A stretch of 64,000 nucleotides of DNA from Lederbergia panacisoli (GCF_024626525.1 NZ_JANJGU010000004.1:186001-250000), one strand, 5' to 3'. Positions 8,810 through 21,302 are shown, counted from the stretch's first letter. Numbers and translations are program-made. Notes: a model not told the origin generated them from the sequence alone.

Positions 8810-8959
8810 GAAAAGCGTAAGCGACTTGCTCATCGACGTACAAACTTCGGGGCCTAAGACTTGCGATAAAGGAAACACGACGAGGAACGAGTCGATGTTG
8901 ACTTATCGTAGGGAAAAGGGCAGGAAGTTTGCTAGTCGATAGGCGCTGAAGCTAGACAG
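8810..8959 (+). repeat. Single diverged copy of the 153-base fold-back repeat
   Basis: About 150 bases from AAAAGCGTAAGCGAC to GCGCTGAAGCTAGACAG, occupying most of the ilvE-ilvD gap. Both ends pair: CATCGACGTACAAACTTC with GGAAGTTTGCTAGTCGAT. Where the 11001 copies have CGAACTACA pairing with TGTAGTTCG, this copy has CAAACTTC with GAAGTTTG, so both arms changed together. Confidence 0.85.
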
Positions 8960-8991
8960 ACGATATTTCATTAGAAACAGGAGATGTCATA

Positions 8992-10656
8992 ATGAGAAGC
9001 GATATGATAAAAAAGGGGATTGATCGTGCCCCGCACCGCAGCTTATTATATGCAACTGGTGTAAAAACAAGAGATTTGGAAAAACCGTTTATTGGTGTCT
9101 GTAATTCCTATATTGATATTATTCCTGGCCATAAGCACTTGAGAGAATTTGCAGATGTTGTTAAAGAAGCCATTTGGGAAGCTGGCGGGGTTCCATTTGA
9201 ATTCAATACAATTGGAGTCGATGACGGAATAGCCATGGGTCACATCGGGATGCGGTATTCTCTACCAAGCAGGGAGCTAATCGCAGATTCTGCAGAGACT
9301 GTTATTAATGCTCACTGGTTTGACGGAGTATTCTACATTCCAAACTGTGATAAAATTACCCCTGGAATGTTGATGGCCGCATATAGAACGAATGTCCCTT
9401 CCATTTTTGTATCAGGTGGTCCTATGGAAGGCGGTACCTCTTCAGAAGGCGAACCTTTAACATTGTCATCCGTTTTTGAAGGGGTCGGAGCATTCCATGC
9501 AGGAAAAATGACTGCCGAAAAACTTCTAGACATTGAACAAAATGCTTGTCCTACTTGCGGTTCTTGTTCAGGAATGTTTACTGCAAACTCAATGAACTCT
9601 CTAATGGAAATGCTAGGTGTAGCACTCCCCGGAAATGGTACAATCGTAGCGACATCAAAAGAACGTCACAGATTAATTAAAGAGGCTGCGCATCATTTAG
9701 TTAGAATGGTGAAAGAAAATGTTAAGCCACGTGATATAATCAGTGAACAAACAATCGACGATGCTTTTGCACTCGATATGGCAATGGGTGGGTCAACAAA
9801 CACCGTTCTTCACACATTAGCTATTGCACATGAGGCAGATATCGATTACGATTTGTCCCGTATCAATGAAGTGGCAAAGCGTGTTCCGTATTTATCCAAA
9901 ATTGCTCCTGCATCCGATTATACAATGCAAGATGTGCACGATGCTGGCGGAGTCAGTGCTATTATACGTGAACTATGCGAAATGGGTGCCATTGAAAGAG
10001 ATAGAATGACAGTAACTGGTAAAACAGTCTATGAAAATGTAAAAGATCATGTTATTACGAATCCTGAAGTCATTAGACCAAAAGAAAATCCATATAGTCC
10101 AGTAGGTGGACTTTCAATCCTTTATGGTAATATAGCACCAGACGGTGGCGTCATTAAAGTAGGCGCCGTAGATCCGTCAATAAAAACATTCCTTGGAAAA
10201 GCAATTGTCTTTGAATCACAAGAAGACGCCCAACAAGGAATTAATGATGGAACTGTAAAAGAAGGGCATGTCGTAGTCATCCGTTATGAAGGACCAAAAG
10301 GCGGACCTGGTATGCCGGAAATGCTCGCCCCTACTGCAGCTATAGCAGGTAGAGGTCTTGGGACAAAAGTAGCGCTTATTACAGACGGTCGTTTCTCAGG
10401 TGCATCAAGAGGTATTTCAATCGGACATATTTCGCCTGAAGCTGCTGAAGGTGGGCCGATTGCTCTAGTCGAGGATGGGGATGAGATCTTCATCGATTTA
10501 ACAAATCGTACGATTGATTTGAAGGTTTCCGAAGAAGTTTTGGCTGAACGAAAAACAAATTTAGCCCCATTTGAACCGAAAATTAAAAAAGGTTATTTAG
10601 CTAGATACTCTAAGCTCGTTACATCTGCCAGCACTGGCGGAGTAATGAAAATATGA
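8992..10656 (+). CDS. ilvD: Dihydroxy-acid dehydratase IlvD
   Basis: Iron-sulfur dehydratase, 554 residues, third common step of isoleucine and valine synthesis (dihydroxy acid to 2-keto acid). The cluster-binding cysteine motifs are visible: CNSYID (about 37-42), NCDKITPGM (about 122-130) and [17 protein letters not shown] (about 186-202), as is the C-terminal [15 protein letters not shown]. The ATG follows ACAGGAG. Length and motifs are complete. The gene is flanked by fold-back repeats on the left and the T-box leader on the right. Confidence 0.96.
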   Translation: MRSDMIKKGIDRAPHRSLLYATGVKTRDLEKPFIGVCNSYIDIIPGHKHLREFADVVKEAIWEAGGVPFEFNTIGVDDGIAMGHIGMRYSLPSRELIADSAETVINAHWFDGVFYIPNCDKITPGMLMAAYRTNVPSIFVSGGPMEGGTSSEGEPLTLSSVFEGVGAFHAGKMTAEKLLDIEQNACPTCGSCSGMFTANSMNSLMEMLGVALPGNGTIVATSKERHRLIKEAAHHLVRMVKENVKPRDIISEQTIDDAFALDMAMGGSTNTVLHTLAIAHEADIDYDLSRINEVAKRVPYLSKIAPASDYTMQDVHDAGGVSAIIRELCEMGAIERDRMTVTGKTVYENVKDHVITNPEVIRPKENPYSPVGGLSILYGNIAPDGGVIKVGAVDPSIKTFLGKAIVFESQEDAQQGINDGTVKEGHVVVIRYEGPKGGPGMPEMLAPTAAIAGRGLGTKVALITDGRFSGASRGISIGHISPEAAEGGPIALVEDGDEIFIDLTNRTIDLKVSEEVLAERKTNLAPFEPKIKKGYLARYSKLVTSASTGGVMKI

Positions 10657-10681
10657 CAAAAAGTAAATTTCGTGATATAAC
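10653..10681 (+). promoter_or_regulatory. Candidate promoter of the T-box/ilvB transcript
   Basis: ATGACA (10653-10658) and TATAAC (10676-10681) are 17 bases apart, overlapping the ilvD stop codon and just upstream of the T-box leader. Supported by match and position only. Confidence 0.5.
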
Positions 10682-10699
10682 TGAACAAATGAATGAACA

Positions 10700-10928
10700 A
10701 ACGACAATGCAATGAAGAGGTAAAAATGAATGGAGTACTGTATTACCAGAGAGTCGGAACTGCTGGAAACCGGCAATACAGCCATTTGTGACATCGCCTC
10801 GGAGCGGGAATCCTGAAAGCTTTCAGCCATTAAGGGTTCACGGGGATAAATGTAAGTTCCCGTTATCAATGAGTGACTTAATTGTCGCTCCTAAGTCAGT
10901 GATCTACACTGAGAAGTAGGGTGGTACC
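10700..10928 (+). ncRNA. T-box leader, specifier AUC (isoleucine)
   Basis: Classic T-box elements in order: GAGAGTCGG and CTGGAAACCGG of stem I; the specifier region GACATCGCCTCGGAG, in which ATC (10793-10795) aligns with the codon position ahead of the conserved purine-rich closing segment; then the T-box sequence AGTAGGGTGGTACC (10915-10928) and a terminator. It should sense uncharged tRNA-Ile and turn on ilvB-leuD. The homologous B. subtilis leader uses a leucine codon. The codon assignment is my alignment by eye. Confidence 0.85.
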
Positions 10929-10998
10929 ATGAAAGTTTTTTCATCCCTGCATAAAAGGTTCTCCTTTTGTGTGGGCTGAAGAAACTTTTTGTTTTTTA
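10929..10998 (+). terminator. T-box-regulated terminator
   Basis: AAAGTTTTTTCATCCC pairs with GGGCTGAAGAAACTTT, followed by TTTGTTTTTT. The left arm abuts the T-box sequence, allowing the competing antiterminator. Confidence 0.85.
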
Positions 10999-11000
10999 TA

Positions 11001-11612
11001 GGAAAAGCGAAAGCGCCTGGTTATCGACGTACGAACTACACGTGCTTCCACTGAGATAAAGGAAACACGATAAGCCGTAAGGCGATTCGATGTTGACTTA
11101 TCGTAGAGAGAAGCAATGTAGTTCGCTAGTCGATAGGCGCTGCAGCTAGACAAGGAAAAGCGAAAGCGCCTGGTTATCGACGTACGAACTACACGTGCTT
11201 CGACTGAGATAAAGGAAACACGATAAGCCGTAAGGCGATTCGATGTTGACTTATCGTAGGGAGAAGCAATGTAGTTCGCTAGTCGATAGGCGCTGCAGCT
11301 AGACAAGGAAAAGCGAAAGCGCCTGGTTATCGACGTACGAACTACACGTGCTTCGACTGAGATAAAGGAAACACGATAAGCCGTAAGGCGATTCGATGTT
11401 GACTTATCGTAGGGAGAAGCAATGTAGTTCGCTAGTCGATAGGCGCTGCAGCTAGACAAGGAAAAGCGAAAGCGCCTGGTTATCGACGTACGAACTACAC
11501 GTGCTTCGACTGAGATAAAGGAAACACGATAAGCCGTAAGGCGATTCGATGTTGACTTATCGTAGGGAGAAGCAATGTAGTTCGCTAGTCGATAGGCGCT
11601 GCAGCTAGACAA
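11001..11612 (+). repeat. Four exact tandem copies of a 153-base fold-back repeat
   Basis: Units begin at 11001, 11154, 11307 and 11460, each exactly 153 bases. Unit 1 differs from the others at two positions (CTTCCACTG versus CTTCGACTG; TAGAGAG versus TAGGGAG); units 2-4 read the same by eye. Each unit starts GGAAAAGCGAAAGCG and ends GCTGCAGCTAGACAA. Its ends pair (AGCGCCT...ATCGAC with GTCGAT-AGGCGCT) and it has an inner ACGATAAG/CTTATCGT stem. The array lies between the T-box terminator and ilvB, so every read-through ilv-leu transcript carries it. No gene here. Confidence 0.95.
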
Positions 11613-11691
11613 AGAAAAGGGATTTAATGCATTAAACCATTGAAATGCGATATGTTTTAAAAAAATGAAAATTGAAAGGAAGGCGCTAGTG

Positions 11692-13430
11692 GTGAGTATG
11701 GGTATCCCGATGGGAACGAGTGACCAAAAATCTGACACGACAACAACAGTACAAGTGAAAACTGGGGCAGACCTTTTCATCGAGGCATTGCAAAAAGAGA
11801 ATGTTGAAATTATGTTCGGTTATCCTGGAGGAGCAGCACTGCCGATTTATGATGCATTGCACAAGAATCCGATAAAGCACGTGTTGACTAGACATGAGCA
11901 AGGAGCTATTCATGCTGCAGAAGGTTACGCAAGAGTAACTGGAAGACCAGGTGTCGTCATTGCTACATCCGGGCCGGGAGCGACGAATCTTGTTACAGGT
12001 ATTGCGGATGCCATGATGGACTCGTTGCCACTCGTCGTGTTTACGGGTCAGGTTGCAAGCTCTGCGCTTGGAACAGATGCTTTCCAAGAATCAGACATTG
12101 TCGGCATTACAATGCCAATCACTAAACATAATTATCAAGTGAAAAAACTCTCAGATCTTGGAAGAATCATTAAAGAAGCGTTTTATATTGCGTCTACTGG
12201 ACGTCCAGGTCCAGTCTTAATTGATATTCCAAAAGATATTGCGTCACAAGAAGTAACAGAGGTATTTCCTGATGCTACGATTAATTTACCAGGTTATCAG
12301 CCAACAACAAAGCCGAATTACTTGCAACTGCAAAAGCTTGTAAGTGTAATGGCCAATGCGAAAAACCCATTAATTCTTGCAGGTGCAGGGGTACTTTTCG
12401 CTAAAGCGTCAGATTATTTAAAAGAATTCGTAGAAAAAACTGGTTTTCCAATTACTAACACACTACTTGGATTAGGTACAATCCCTGGGGATCATCCACA
12501 ATTTTTAGGGATGGCGGGGATGCATGGAACGTACACATCCAATATGGCTATTACAGAATGCGACTTGCTTATAAATATTGGAGCTCGCTTTGATGATCGT
12601 CTAACTGGTAATTTGAAGCACTTTGCACCGAATGCGACAGTTGCTCATATTGATATCGATCCAGCGGAAATCGGTAAAAACGTTCCAACGGCTATTCCGA
12701 TTGTCGGAGACGCAAAGATGGTTTTGGAAGAGTTACTGAATATGGAATTAACGATTCCTAATATCTCAGAGTGGGCGGATGAATTGCAAGAAAGTAAAGC
12801 AAAATATCCATTTAAAAAACCTGCTTCACCAGAAAATACACTTTCGTCGCCACATGTTATCAAAATGATTCACGAAATCACTGGTGGAGATGCCATTGTA
12901 ACGACAGACGTTGGCCAACATCAAATGTGGGCAGCGCAATATTACGGATTTAATGGTCCGAATAACTGGGTTACTTCAGGTGGGCTAGGAACGATGGGAT
13001 TTGGTTTCCCTTCTGCGATTGGGGCACAATTGGCTGATCTTGATAAAACGGTTGTAGCAGTTACAGGAGATGGCGGTTTCCAAATGACATTGCAGGAACT
13101 TTCTGTTATTAAAGAACTAAATCTTCCAGTGAAAGTTGTTATCATCAACAACAAATGTCTTGGAATGGTGCGTCAATGGCAACAAACGTTTTATGATGAG
13201 CGTTATTCTCACTCATTAATTCCAAATCAACCTGATTTTATAAAGCTTGCAGAAGCATATGGAATTAAAGGATATATTGCAACTACAGAAGAAGAAGCTA
13301 AAGCTGTATTTGAAGAAGCACTTAATACACGCGAGCCTGTCTTAATTGATTGCCGAGTGATTGAGGCTGAAAATGTTTATCCAATGGTTGCCCCAGGCAA
13401 AGGGCTTCATGAAATGATAGGGGTGGGAGA

Positions 13431-13434
<4 letters not shown>
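11692..13434 (+). CDS. ilvB: Acetolactate synthase large (catalytic) subunit IlvB
   Basis: Thiamine-diphosphate enzyme that condenses pyruvate with pyruvate or 2-ketobutyrate, first common step of the pathway. About 580 residues in three domains. [14 protein letters not shown] and [15 protein letters not shown] (with the ThDP glutamate) are near the N-terminus, and [12 protein letters not shown] with downstream [12 protein letters not shown] forms the ThDP motif at about 460-490. I chose GTG 11692 because GAAAGGAAGG lies 8 bases upstream; ATG 11698 is an alternative. First gene of the T-box-controlled operon, overlapping ilvN by 4 bases. Confidence 0.95.
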
Positions 13435-16519
<3,085 letters not shown>

Positions 16520-16535
16520 AAGGGGAAGTTGAGAT

Positions 16536-17600
16536 TTGAAGAAACGAGTAGCTGTATTACGTGGGGATGGAATAGGAAAAGAAGTGACAGATTCAAGCCT
16601 AGCCGTATTAGAAGCAATTGGACGTCGTTTTCATCATGAATTTGAATGGGTGCACGGCCTACTCGGTGGAGAAGCCATTGACACAGTCGGTCAGCCGTTG
16701 CCAGATGAAACAATCCGAATTTGTGAAGAAAGTGATGCGATTATTCTTGGAGCAGTCGGCGGGCCAAAATGGGATAACAATCCTTCTCATCTCAGGCCTG
16801 AAAAAGGGCTTCTCCAAATTCGTAAACACTTTGAATTAAGTGTAAATCTCCGACCGGTACAGGCATTTAAAAGCCTGCTCTCTGTTTCCCCTTTGAAGGA
16901 AGAAGTCGCCGCGGGCGTTGATATGATGATTGTCAGGGAACTAACAGGTGGTTTGTATTTCGGTGAACCAAGCTTCCATGATGATGAAAAAGCTGTGGAT
17001 ACACTCGTTTATGGTCGCGATGAAATTGAGCGTGTTGTCGTTCATGCATTTGAACTGGCAAAACAACGCAGAAACAAAGTAACTTCGGTCGATAAAGCAA
17101 ATGTTTTAGAGTCAAGCAAGCTTTGGAGAAAAATTGTTGAAGAAGTTGCTGCTAGATACCCGGAAGTGGAGTATGATCATATGCTTGTGGATGCAGCTGC
17201 TATGAAATTAATCACGTATCCAGCGGCATTTGATGTGATTGTAACAGAAAATATGTTTGGAGATATTTTAAGTGATGAAGCTTCTGTTATCACAGGTTCT
17301 CTTGGGATGTTGCCATCCGCTAGCCTCCGTGTTGACGGCTTCGGATTATATGAACCGATCCATGGATCCGCACCTGATATAGCAGGGAAAAATATCGCCA
17401 ATCCAATTGGAGCGATTTTATCAACAGCGATGATGCTTCGCAGTTCGTTTGGTATGTTAGAGGAAGCGGACGCTCTAGAGGCGGCTGTGAGAAATGTTCT
17501 CGAAGCAGGTTTCTGTACAAGTGAATTCAAAAATATCGGAAGACAAGTTTTGTCAACAACGGAAATGACCGAAAAAATTATTAGCGAAATTAAAAGGTGA
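16536..17600 (+). CDS. leuB: 3-isopropylmalate dehydrogenase LeuB
   Basis: NAD-dependent oxidative decarboxylase of leucine synthesis, 354 residues. GDGIGKEVT starts near residue 9, RELTGGLYFG near 130, and EPIHGSAPDIAGKNIANP, the NAD-binding signature, near 272. It starts with TTG, 6-7 bases after GGGGAAG. It lies 16 bases after leuA and 11 before leuC. Complete. Confidence 0.95.
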   Translation: MKKRVAVLRGDGIGKEVTDSSLAVLEAIGRRFHHEFEWVHGLLGGEAIDTVGQPLPDETIRICEESDAIILGAVGGPKWDNNPSHLRPEKGLLQIRKHFELSVNLRPVQAFKSLLSVSPLKEEVAAGVDMMIVRELTGGLYFGEPSFHDDEKAVDTLVYGRDEIERVVVHAFELAKQRRNKVTSVDKANVLESSKLWRKIVEEVAARYPEVEYDHMLVDAAAMKLITYPAAFDVIVTENMFGDILSDEASVITGSLGMLPSASLRVDGFGLYEPIHGSAPDIAGKNIANPIGAILSTAMMLRSSFGMLEEADALEAAVRNVLEAGFCTSEFKNIGRQVLSTTEMTEKIISEIKR

Positions 17601-17611
17601 GGTGAAGAAAG

Positions 17612-19027
17612 ATGGGCAAAACCATTATTGAAAAGATTTGGGAAAAGCATGTCGTTCATAGAGAAGAAGGGAAGCCGGATTTGCTATATATCGATCTTCA
17701 TCTCGTTCACGAAGTTACTTCTCCGCAAGCTTTTGAAGGTTTGCGTTTGAATGGAAGAAAAGTGAGAAGACCTGATTTGACATATGCTACGATGGACCAT
17801 AATGTTCCAACTCGATTAAATGAAGCTGTTTCGGATCCCATATCTCAGAAGCAAATGACAACACTCGAAAAAAACTGTGCCGAATTTGGTGTTCCTTTAG
17901 CAGGAATGGGTCATCCGGATCAAGGGATTGTTCATGTTATCGGTCCTGAACTTGGTTTAACTCAACCTGGAAAGACGATTGTATGTGGAGATAGTCATAC
18001 TTCTACTCACGGAGCCTTTGGGGCATTGGCATTTGGTATTGGTACGAGTGAGGTGGAACACGTTCTATCTACACAAACGCTATGGCAGGCGAATCCGAAA
18101 ACAATGCAAGTGAAGGTAAATGGAGAGTTAGGACCTGGAGTGACGTCGAAGGACTTAATTTTAGCGATCATTGCTAAATATGGGATTAATATTGGAACGG
18201 GCCATATTTTTGAATTTACCGGAAGTGCTATTAGAAATTTAACAATGGAACAACGGATGACTGTATGTAATATGTCGATTGAAGCGGGGGCAAAAGCAGG
18301 CTTGATCAGTCCTGATGAAACAACATTTGCTTATCTAGAAGGTCGACCGAACGTGCCAGCTGGTGAAGAATTTGAAAATTTGAAAGCGGAGTGGCGTGCG
18401 CTTGCGACTGATTCAGATGCGGTGTACGATGCTGTTATTGAAATCGATGCGTCTGATATTGAGCCTGTTGTTACGTGGGGCACGAACCCAGGTATGGGTG
18501 TAGGGGTAAATGGAATTGTTCCACGCCCAGAAGATGCAAAAACGGAAGCTGAAAAAGCGGAAATCGAAAAGGCCCTTGCGTATATGGGACTTGAAGGCGG
18601 AACAAAAATGACAGATATTGAAATTCAATATGTGTTCATCGGTTCATGTACGAATTCTCGAATCGAGGATTTGCGAGCTGCCTCTAAAATTGTGGCCGGC
18701 GAGAAAGTGAAGAGTGGCGTCAATGCGATTGTAGTACCTGGATCCCATTCGGTTAAGAGGCAGGCGGAAGAGGAAGGTTTAAATAAAATTTTCCTTGATG
18801 CTGGATTTGAATGGCGTGAATCTGGATGCAGCATGTGTCTTGCTATGAATGCGGACCAAGTTCCGGCGGGGATGAGATGTGCTTCAACATCAAATCGTAA
18901 CTTTGAAGGCCGCCAAGGAAATGGCTCACGTACACATTTAGTCAGCCCTGCGATGGCAGCTGCTGCGGCAATTGCTGGTCGCTTCGTTGATGTTCGTACA
19001 TTTAAACAAGAGGAGGCGCTAGTATGA
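17612..19027 (+). CDS. leuC: 3-isopropylmalate dehydratase large subunit LeuC
   Basis: Aconitase-family iron-sulfur enzyme subunit that isomerises 2- to 3-isopropylmalate together with LeuD; 471 residues. The three cluster cysteines are visible in [13 protein letters not shown] (near 347) and [10 protein letters not shown] (near 407 and 410). [26 protein letters not shown] is a second family hallmark. The ATG follows AGGTGAAG. It overlaps leuD by 4 bases. Confidence 0.96.
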   Translation: MGKTIIEKIWEKHVVHREEGKPDLLYIDLHLVHEVTSPQAFEGLRLNGRKVRRPDLTYATMDHNVPTRLNEAVSDPISQKQMTTLEKNCAEFGVPLAGMGHPDQGIVHVIGPELGLTQPGKTIVCGDSHTSTHGAFGALAFGIGTSEVEHVLSTQTLWQANPKTMQVKVNGELGPGVTSKDLILAIIAKYGINIGTGHIFEFTGSAIRNLTMEQRMTVCNMSIEAGAKAGLISPDETTFAYLEGRPNVPAGEEFENLKAEWRALATDSDAVYDAVIEIDASDIEPVVTWGTNPGMGVGVNGIVPRPEDAKTEAEKAEIEKALAYMGLEGGTKMTDIEIQYVFIGSCTNSRIEDLRAASKIVAGEKVKSGVNAIVVPGSHSVKRQAEEEGLNKIFLDAGFEWRESGCSMCLAMNADQVPAGMRCASTSNRNFEGRQGNGSRTHLVSPAMAAAAAIAGRFVDVRTFKQEEALV

Positions 19028-19602
19028 AGCCGATTAAAGAAGTAACGAGCGTACTTGCGCCATTAGATCGTTCAAATGTAGACACAGACCAAATCATCCC
19101 GAAGCAATTTTTGAAAAGAATTGAGCGTACTGGGTTTGGAAAATACCTTTTTTATCATTGGCGTTTCGATGATAAGGGAGTAGAACGTGCGGATTTTGAG
19201 TTGAATCAACCAGAATATGCTAGTAGTGAAATTTTAATCGCAAGAGAAAACTTCGGCTGCGGCTCTTCCCGTGAGCACGCACCATGGGCTCTCGGTGATT
19301 ACGGATTCAGAGTCGTCATCGCAATGAGCTTTGCGGATATCTTTTTTAACAACAGCTTCAAAAACGGACTTCTTCCAATCCAATTATCTGATACAGATGT
19401 TGAAGATTTACTTAAAAAGTCAAAAGAAAAACCGCTGAAGATCACCGTTTCACTCGAAACAGAAACTGTAGTGACAGAAGACGGCGACACCTACTCATTC
19501 AAAGTCGACCCATACCGTCGTCAAATGCTGTTGAATGGATGGGACGAAATTGCCTTAACATTGCAACTTGAAGATAAAATTGCAGCGTATGAGAATCGTT
19601 AA
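19024..19602 (+). CDS. leuD: 3-isopropylmalate dehydratase small subunit LeuD
   Basis: Small swivelling domain of isopropylmalate isomerase, 192 residues. [14 protein letters not shown] (about 18-31) and [16 protein letters not shown] (about 76-91) are family signatures. Its ATGA overlap with leuC couples their synthesis. Last gene of the ilv-leu operon, followed by a terminator. Confidence 0.96.
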   Translation: MKPIKEVTSVLAPLDRSNVDTDQIIPKQFLKRIERTGFGKYLFYHWRFDDKGVERADFELNQPEYASSEILIARENFGCGSSREHAPWALGDYGFRVVIAMSFADIFFNNSFKNGLLPIQLSDTDVEDLLKKSKEKPLKITVSLETETVVTEDGDTYSFKVDPYRRQMLLNGWDEIALTLQLEDKIAAYENR

Positions 19603-19611
19603 AAGTAATGT

Positions 19612-19667
19612 AAGCTACTCATTCCCTACTAAATCTTGATTTGGTAGAGGTGAGTGGCTTATTTTTT
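19612..19667 (+). terminator. Terminator of the ilv-leu operon
   Basis: AAGCTACTCA pairs with TGAGTGGCTT, with an inner CCTACTAAATC/ATTTGGTAGG-type stem, followed by ATTTTTT. Confidence 0.8.
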
Positions 19668-19678
19668 ACCCTATGTAA

Positions 19679-19915
19679 TAACTGAATGTTGAACTCACTG
19701 TATTTGGAAAATAAACGGAAAAATTCCGTTTAAATTGGCAAATACCCATATTTCTTTAAAAATGAAGGGGATTTTTCCGTTTATATCATCTAAATCATTG
19801 GATTTTGTCTTATTTAGAGTAGTTAATCGGAATATCTCCGCTTATATCTGCCTCTTGAGCTTCCCCTATACACATTAGCAGGAAATTCTCCGCCCATAAA
19901 TCCTCATAGCTACAA
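19679..19915 (+). repeat. Class C hairpin-repeat element, copy 1
   Basis: About 235 bases with four related hairpin heads, the first perfect: AAACGGAA (19713-19720) and TTCCGTTT (19724-19731). Further ...TCCGTTTATATC-like heads fall near 19774, 19835 and 19886, at steps of about 50-60. The whole block recurs in reverse orientation at 48843-49075 with roughly three quarters of bases shared by eye. The gap 19603-20061 holds this element, the ilv-leu terminator and the sigma-factor promoter, no gene. Confidence 0.8.
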
Positions 19916-20010
19916 GAAAATAAACAGAGTTATTTTTATCTTAGGCTAGGCAAATCCTAGGATATACCTTAGTACGAATACGAATAAGTTTTATTTGTTA
20001 TAAAAATGAT

Positions 20011-20036
20011 TGTAATACAATCTGCTTTTGTGCGTC
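20011..20036 (+). promoter_or_regulatory. ECF-type promoter before the sigma-factor gene
   Basis: TGTAAT (20011-20016), 16 bases, then CGTC (20033-20036). TG(T/A)AA(C/T) with CGTC about 16 bases apart is the general form of Bacillus ECF sigma promoters, suggesting autoregulation. Confidence 0.6.
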
Positions 20037-20061
20037 TAATTGTATGAAGGGAGGGGAAGGG

Positions 20062-20598
20062 GTGCAAAAACATTCTATAGAAAAATGGTTTGAAGAATAT
20101 CACGAGGATATTTACCATTATCTATTGTACCTTCTTGGCAACCATACTGGGGAAGCGGAAGATCTTCTACAGGAAGTATTTATAAAGGTTTTTAAGAAGA
20201 TAGATTCGTTTAAACATGATTCTAGTCCGAAAACATGGCTTATTTCCATAGCAAGAAATACAGCTTTTGATTACTTAAGAAAAAGACGTTTTTTGTTTAA
20301 TAAAAAAAGCAGTGACGATATGCATAATCTTATTTCTCCTTATGACAATCCAGAGAAGGATATTTTGGAAAGAGAAGATTTGAAAAAACTCTTTTCAATA
20401 TTAAGTACATTAAAACCGAAATATCGGGAGGTACTATTTTTTAAAGTACACCAAGAATTAAGTACAAAGGAAACTGCGGTCCTCATGAATTGTTCAGAGA
20501 ACAAGGTAAGGGTCATGCTGCACCGGGCAAAAATGGAGGTTAGAAAAAAATTTGATCATGAAGGGAGTGGATTTAAATGGCGGAATTTGAACAGTTAA
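20062..20598 (+). CDS. ECF-family RNA polymerase sigma factor
   Basis: Group 4 sigma factor, 178 residues. Region 2 (about 5-75) includes EDLLQEVFIKVFKKIDSF and the promoter-melting part; region 4 (about 115-165) reads STLKPKYREVLFFKVHQELSTKETA then NKVRVMLHRAK, the -35 reader. I placed the start at GTG 20062 because the GGGAGGGG ribosome site lies between ATG 20044 and it. It overlaps the next gene by 22 bases. An ECF-type promoter upstream points to autoregulation; the partner gene is the likely anti-sigma factor. Confidence 0.9.
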   Translation: MQKHSIEKWFEEYHEDIYHYLLYLLGNHTGEAEDLLQEVFIKVFKKIDSFKHDSSPKTWLISIARNTAFDYLRKRRFLFNKKSSDDMHNLISPYDNPEKDILEREDLKKLFSILSTLKPKYREVLFFKVHQELSTKETAVLMNCSENKVRVMLHRAKMEVRKKFDHEGSGFKWRNLNS

Positions 20599-21302
20599 AA
20601 ATATTGAAGCAGCCTCTTCCATCACTTACTGAAAGAAAAAAGGCTGAGATTATACAAGCAATAAGAAAGAAATCTACGAATAAAAAGCGACTTTTCTATC
20701 TTCCTTTAATCGGAATGTGTTTAGCATTTACAATACTAGCGATCTTTTTAATTCCACTTCTTTCAGAGGTAAAGCATGTTAAAAATGCTACCATAATCGA
20801 TCGGTCGACCCCAAGATATTTACCTTTTATTGAGTCGCTTCACGGTGATCAATATGTAATACAGTATATCTATGACGATATGGAGGAATGGCAATGGGAA
20901 CACAGACTTATTGATAAGGATTTAATTGTTGAACCAAATTATAAAATCATTAATAGGGGAGATATCGTATATTTTAAACCAACAAAAGTTATGATTGAAT
21001 CGGCTGTCCAATTATCTGAATTCGGTGTGTCACGCATAGTGGCATTGCCCGGAGAAACAATTAGTATTTCTAAGGGACAAATTATGATAGACGGCAAAAA
21101 ACTGGAAACATATTATGGCCGCTTGAGGGATAGAGGGAAAGTGGTCGAAAATAGTAAAGAAAATATTGATCTTGATCCCGTTAATTTAGGGGCGAATGAG
21201 TATTACATTTTAGCGGATACATGGTGGAGGGGGCATCGATTAGAAAATGGGAAAATAACAAAAGAAGATATTACAGGGAAGATAATAGGGATTAGGGAAT
21301 AA
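20577..21302 (+). CDS. Membrane protein with catalytically dead signal-peptidase-I fold; candidate anti-sigma factor
   Basis: 241 residues: a cytoplasmic basic N-terminus (1-38), one membrane segment (about 39-61) and an outer domain. That domain carries the order of signal peptidase I boxes: GDIVYF (128-133), VSRIVALPGETISISKGQ (151-168) with IMIDGK, and ANEYYILADTWWRGH (206-220). The catalytic lysine before R in box D is serine (S152), no SM-P serine box is evident after the membrane segment, and the GDNRxxSxDSR of box E is absent. Its overlap with an ECF sigma gene suggests the N-terminus sequesters that sigma factor; this is inference. The ATG is set by GAAGGGAGTGG. Confidence 0.75.
   Translation: MAEFEQLKILKQPLPSLTERKKAEIIQAIRKKSTNKKRLFYLPLIGMCLAFTILAIFLIPLLSEVKHVKNATIIDRSTPRYLPFIESLHGDQYVIQYIYDDMEEWQWEHRLIDKDLIVEPNYKIINRGDIVYFKPTKVMIESAVQLSEFGVSRIVALPGETISISKGQIMIDGKKLETYYGRLRDRGKVVENSKENIDLDPVNLGANEYYILADTWWRGHRLENGKITKEDITGKIIGIRE

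Noticed and set aside
10941-11780. Long minus-strand open frame with internal protein repeats
   Set aside because: It is produced by the four 153-base repeats, whose length is a multiple of three; it also runs antisense into the T-box terminator and ilvB start.
19679-19915. Class C element as an insertion sequence or MITE
   Set aside because: No transposase, no clear terminal inverted repeats or target duplications seen at its borders.
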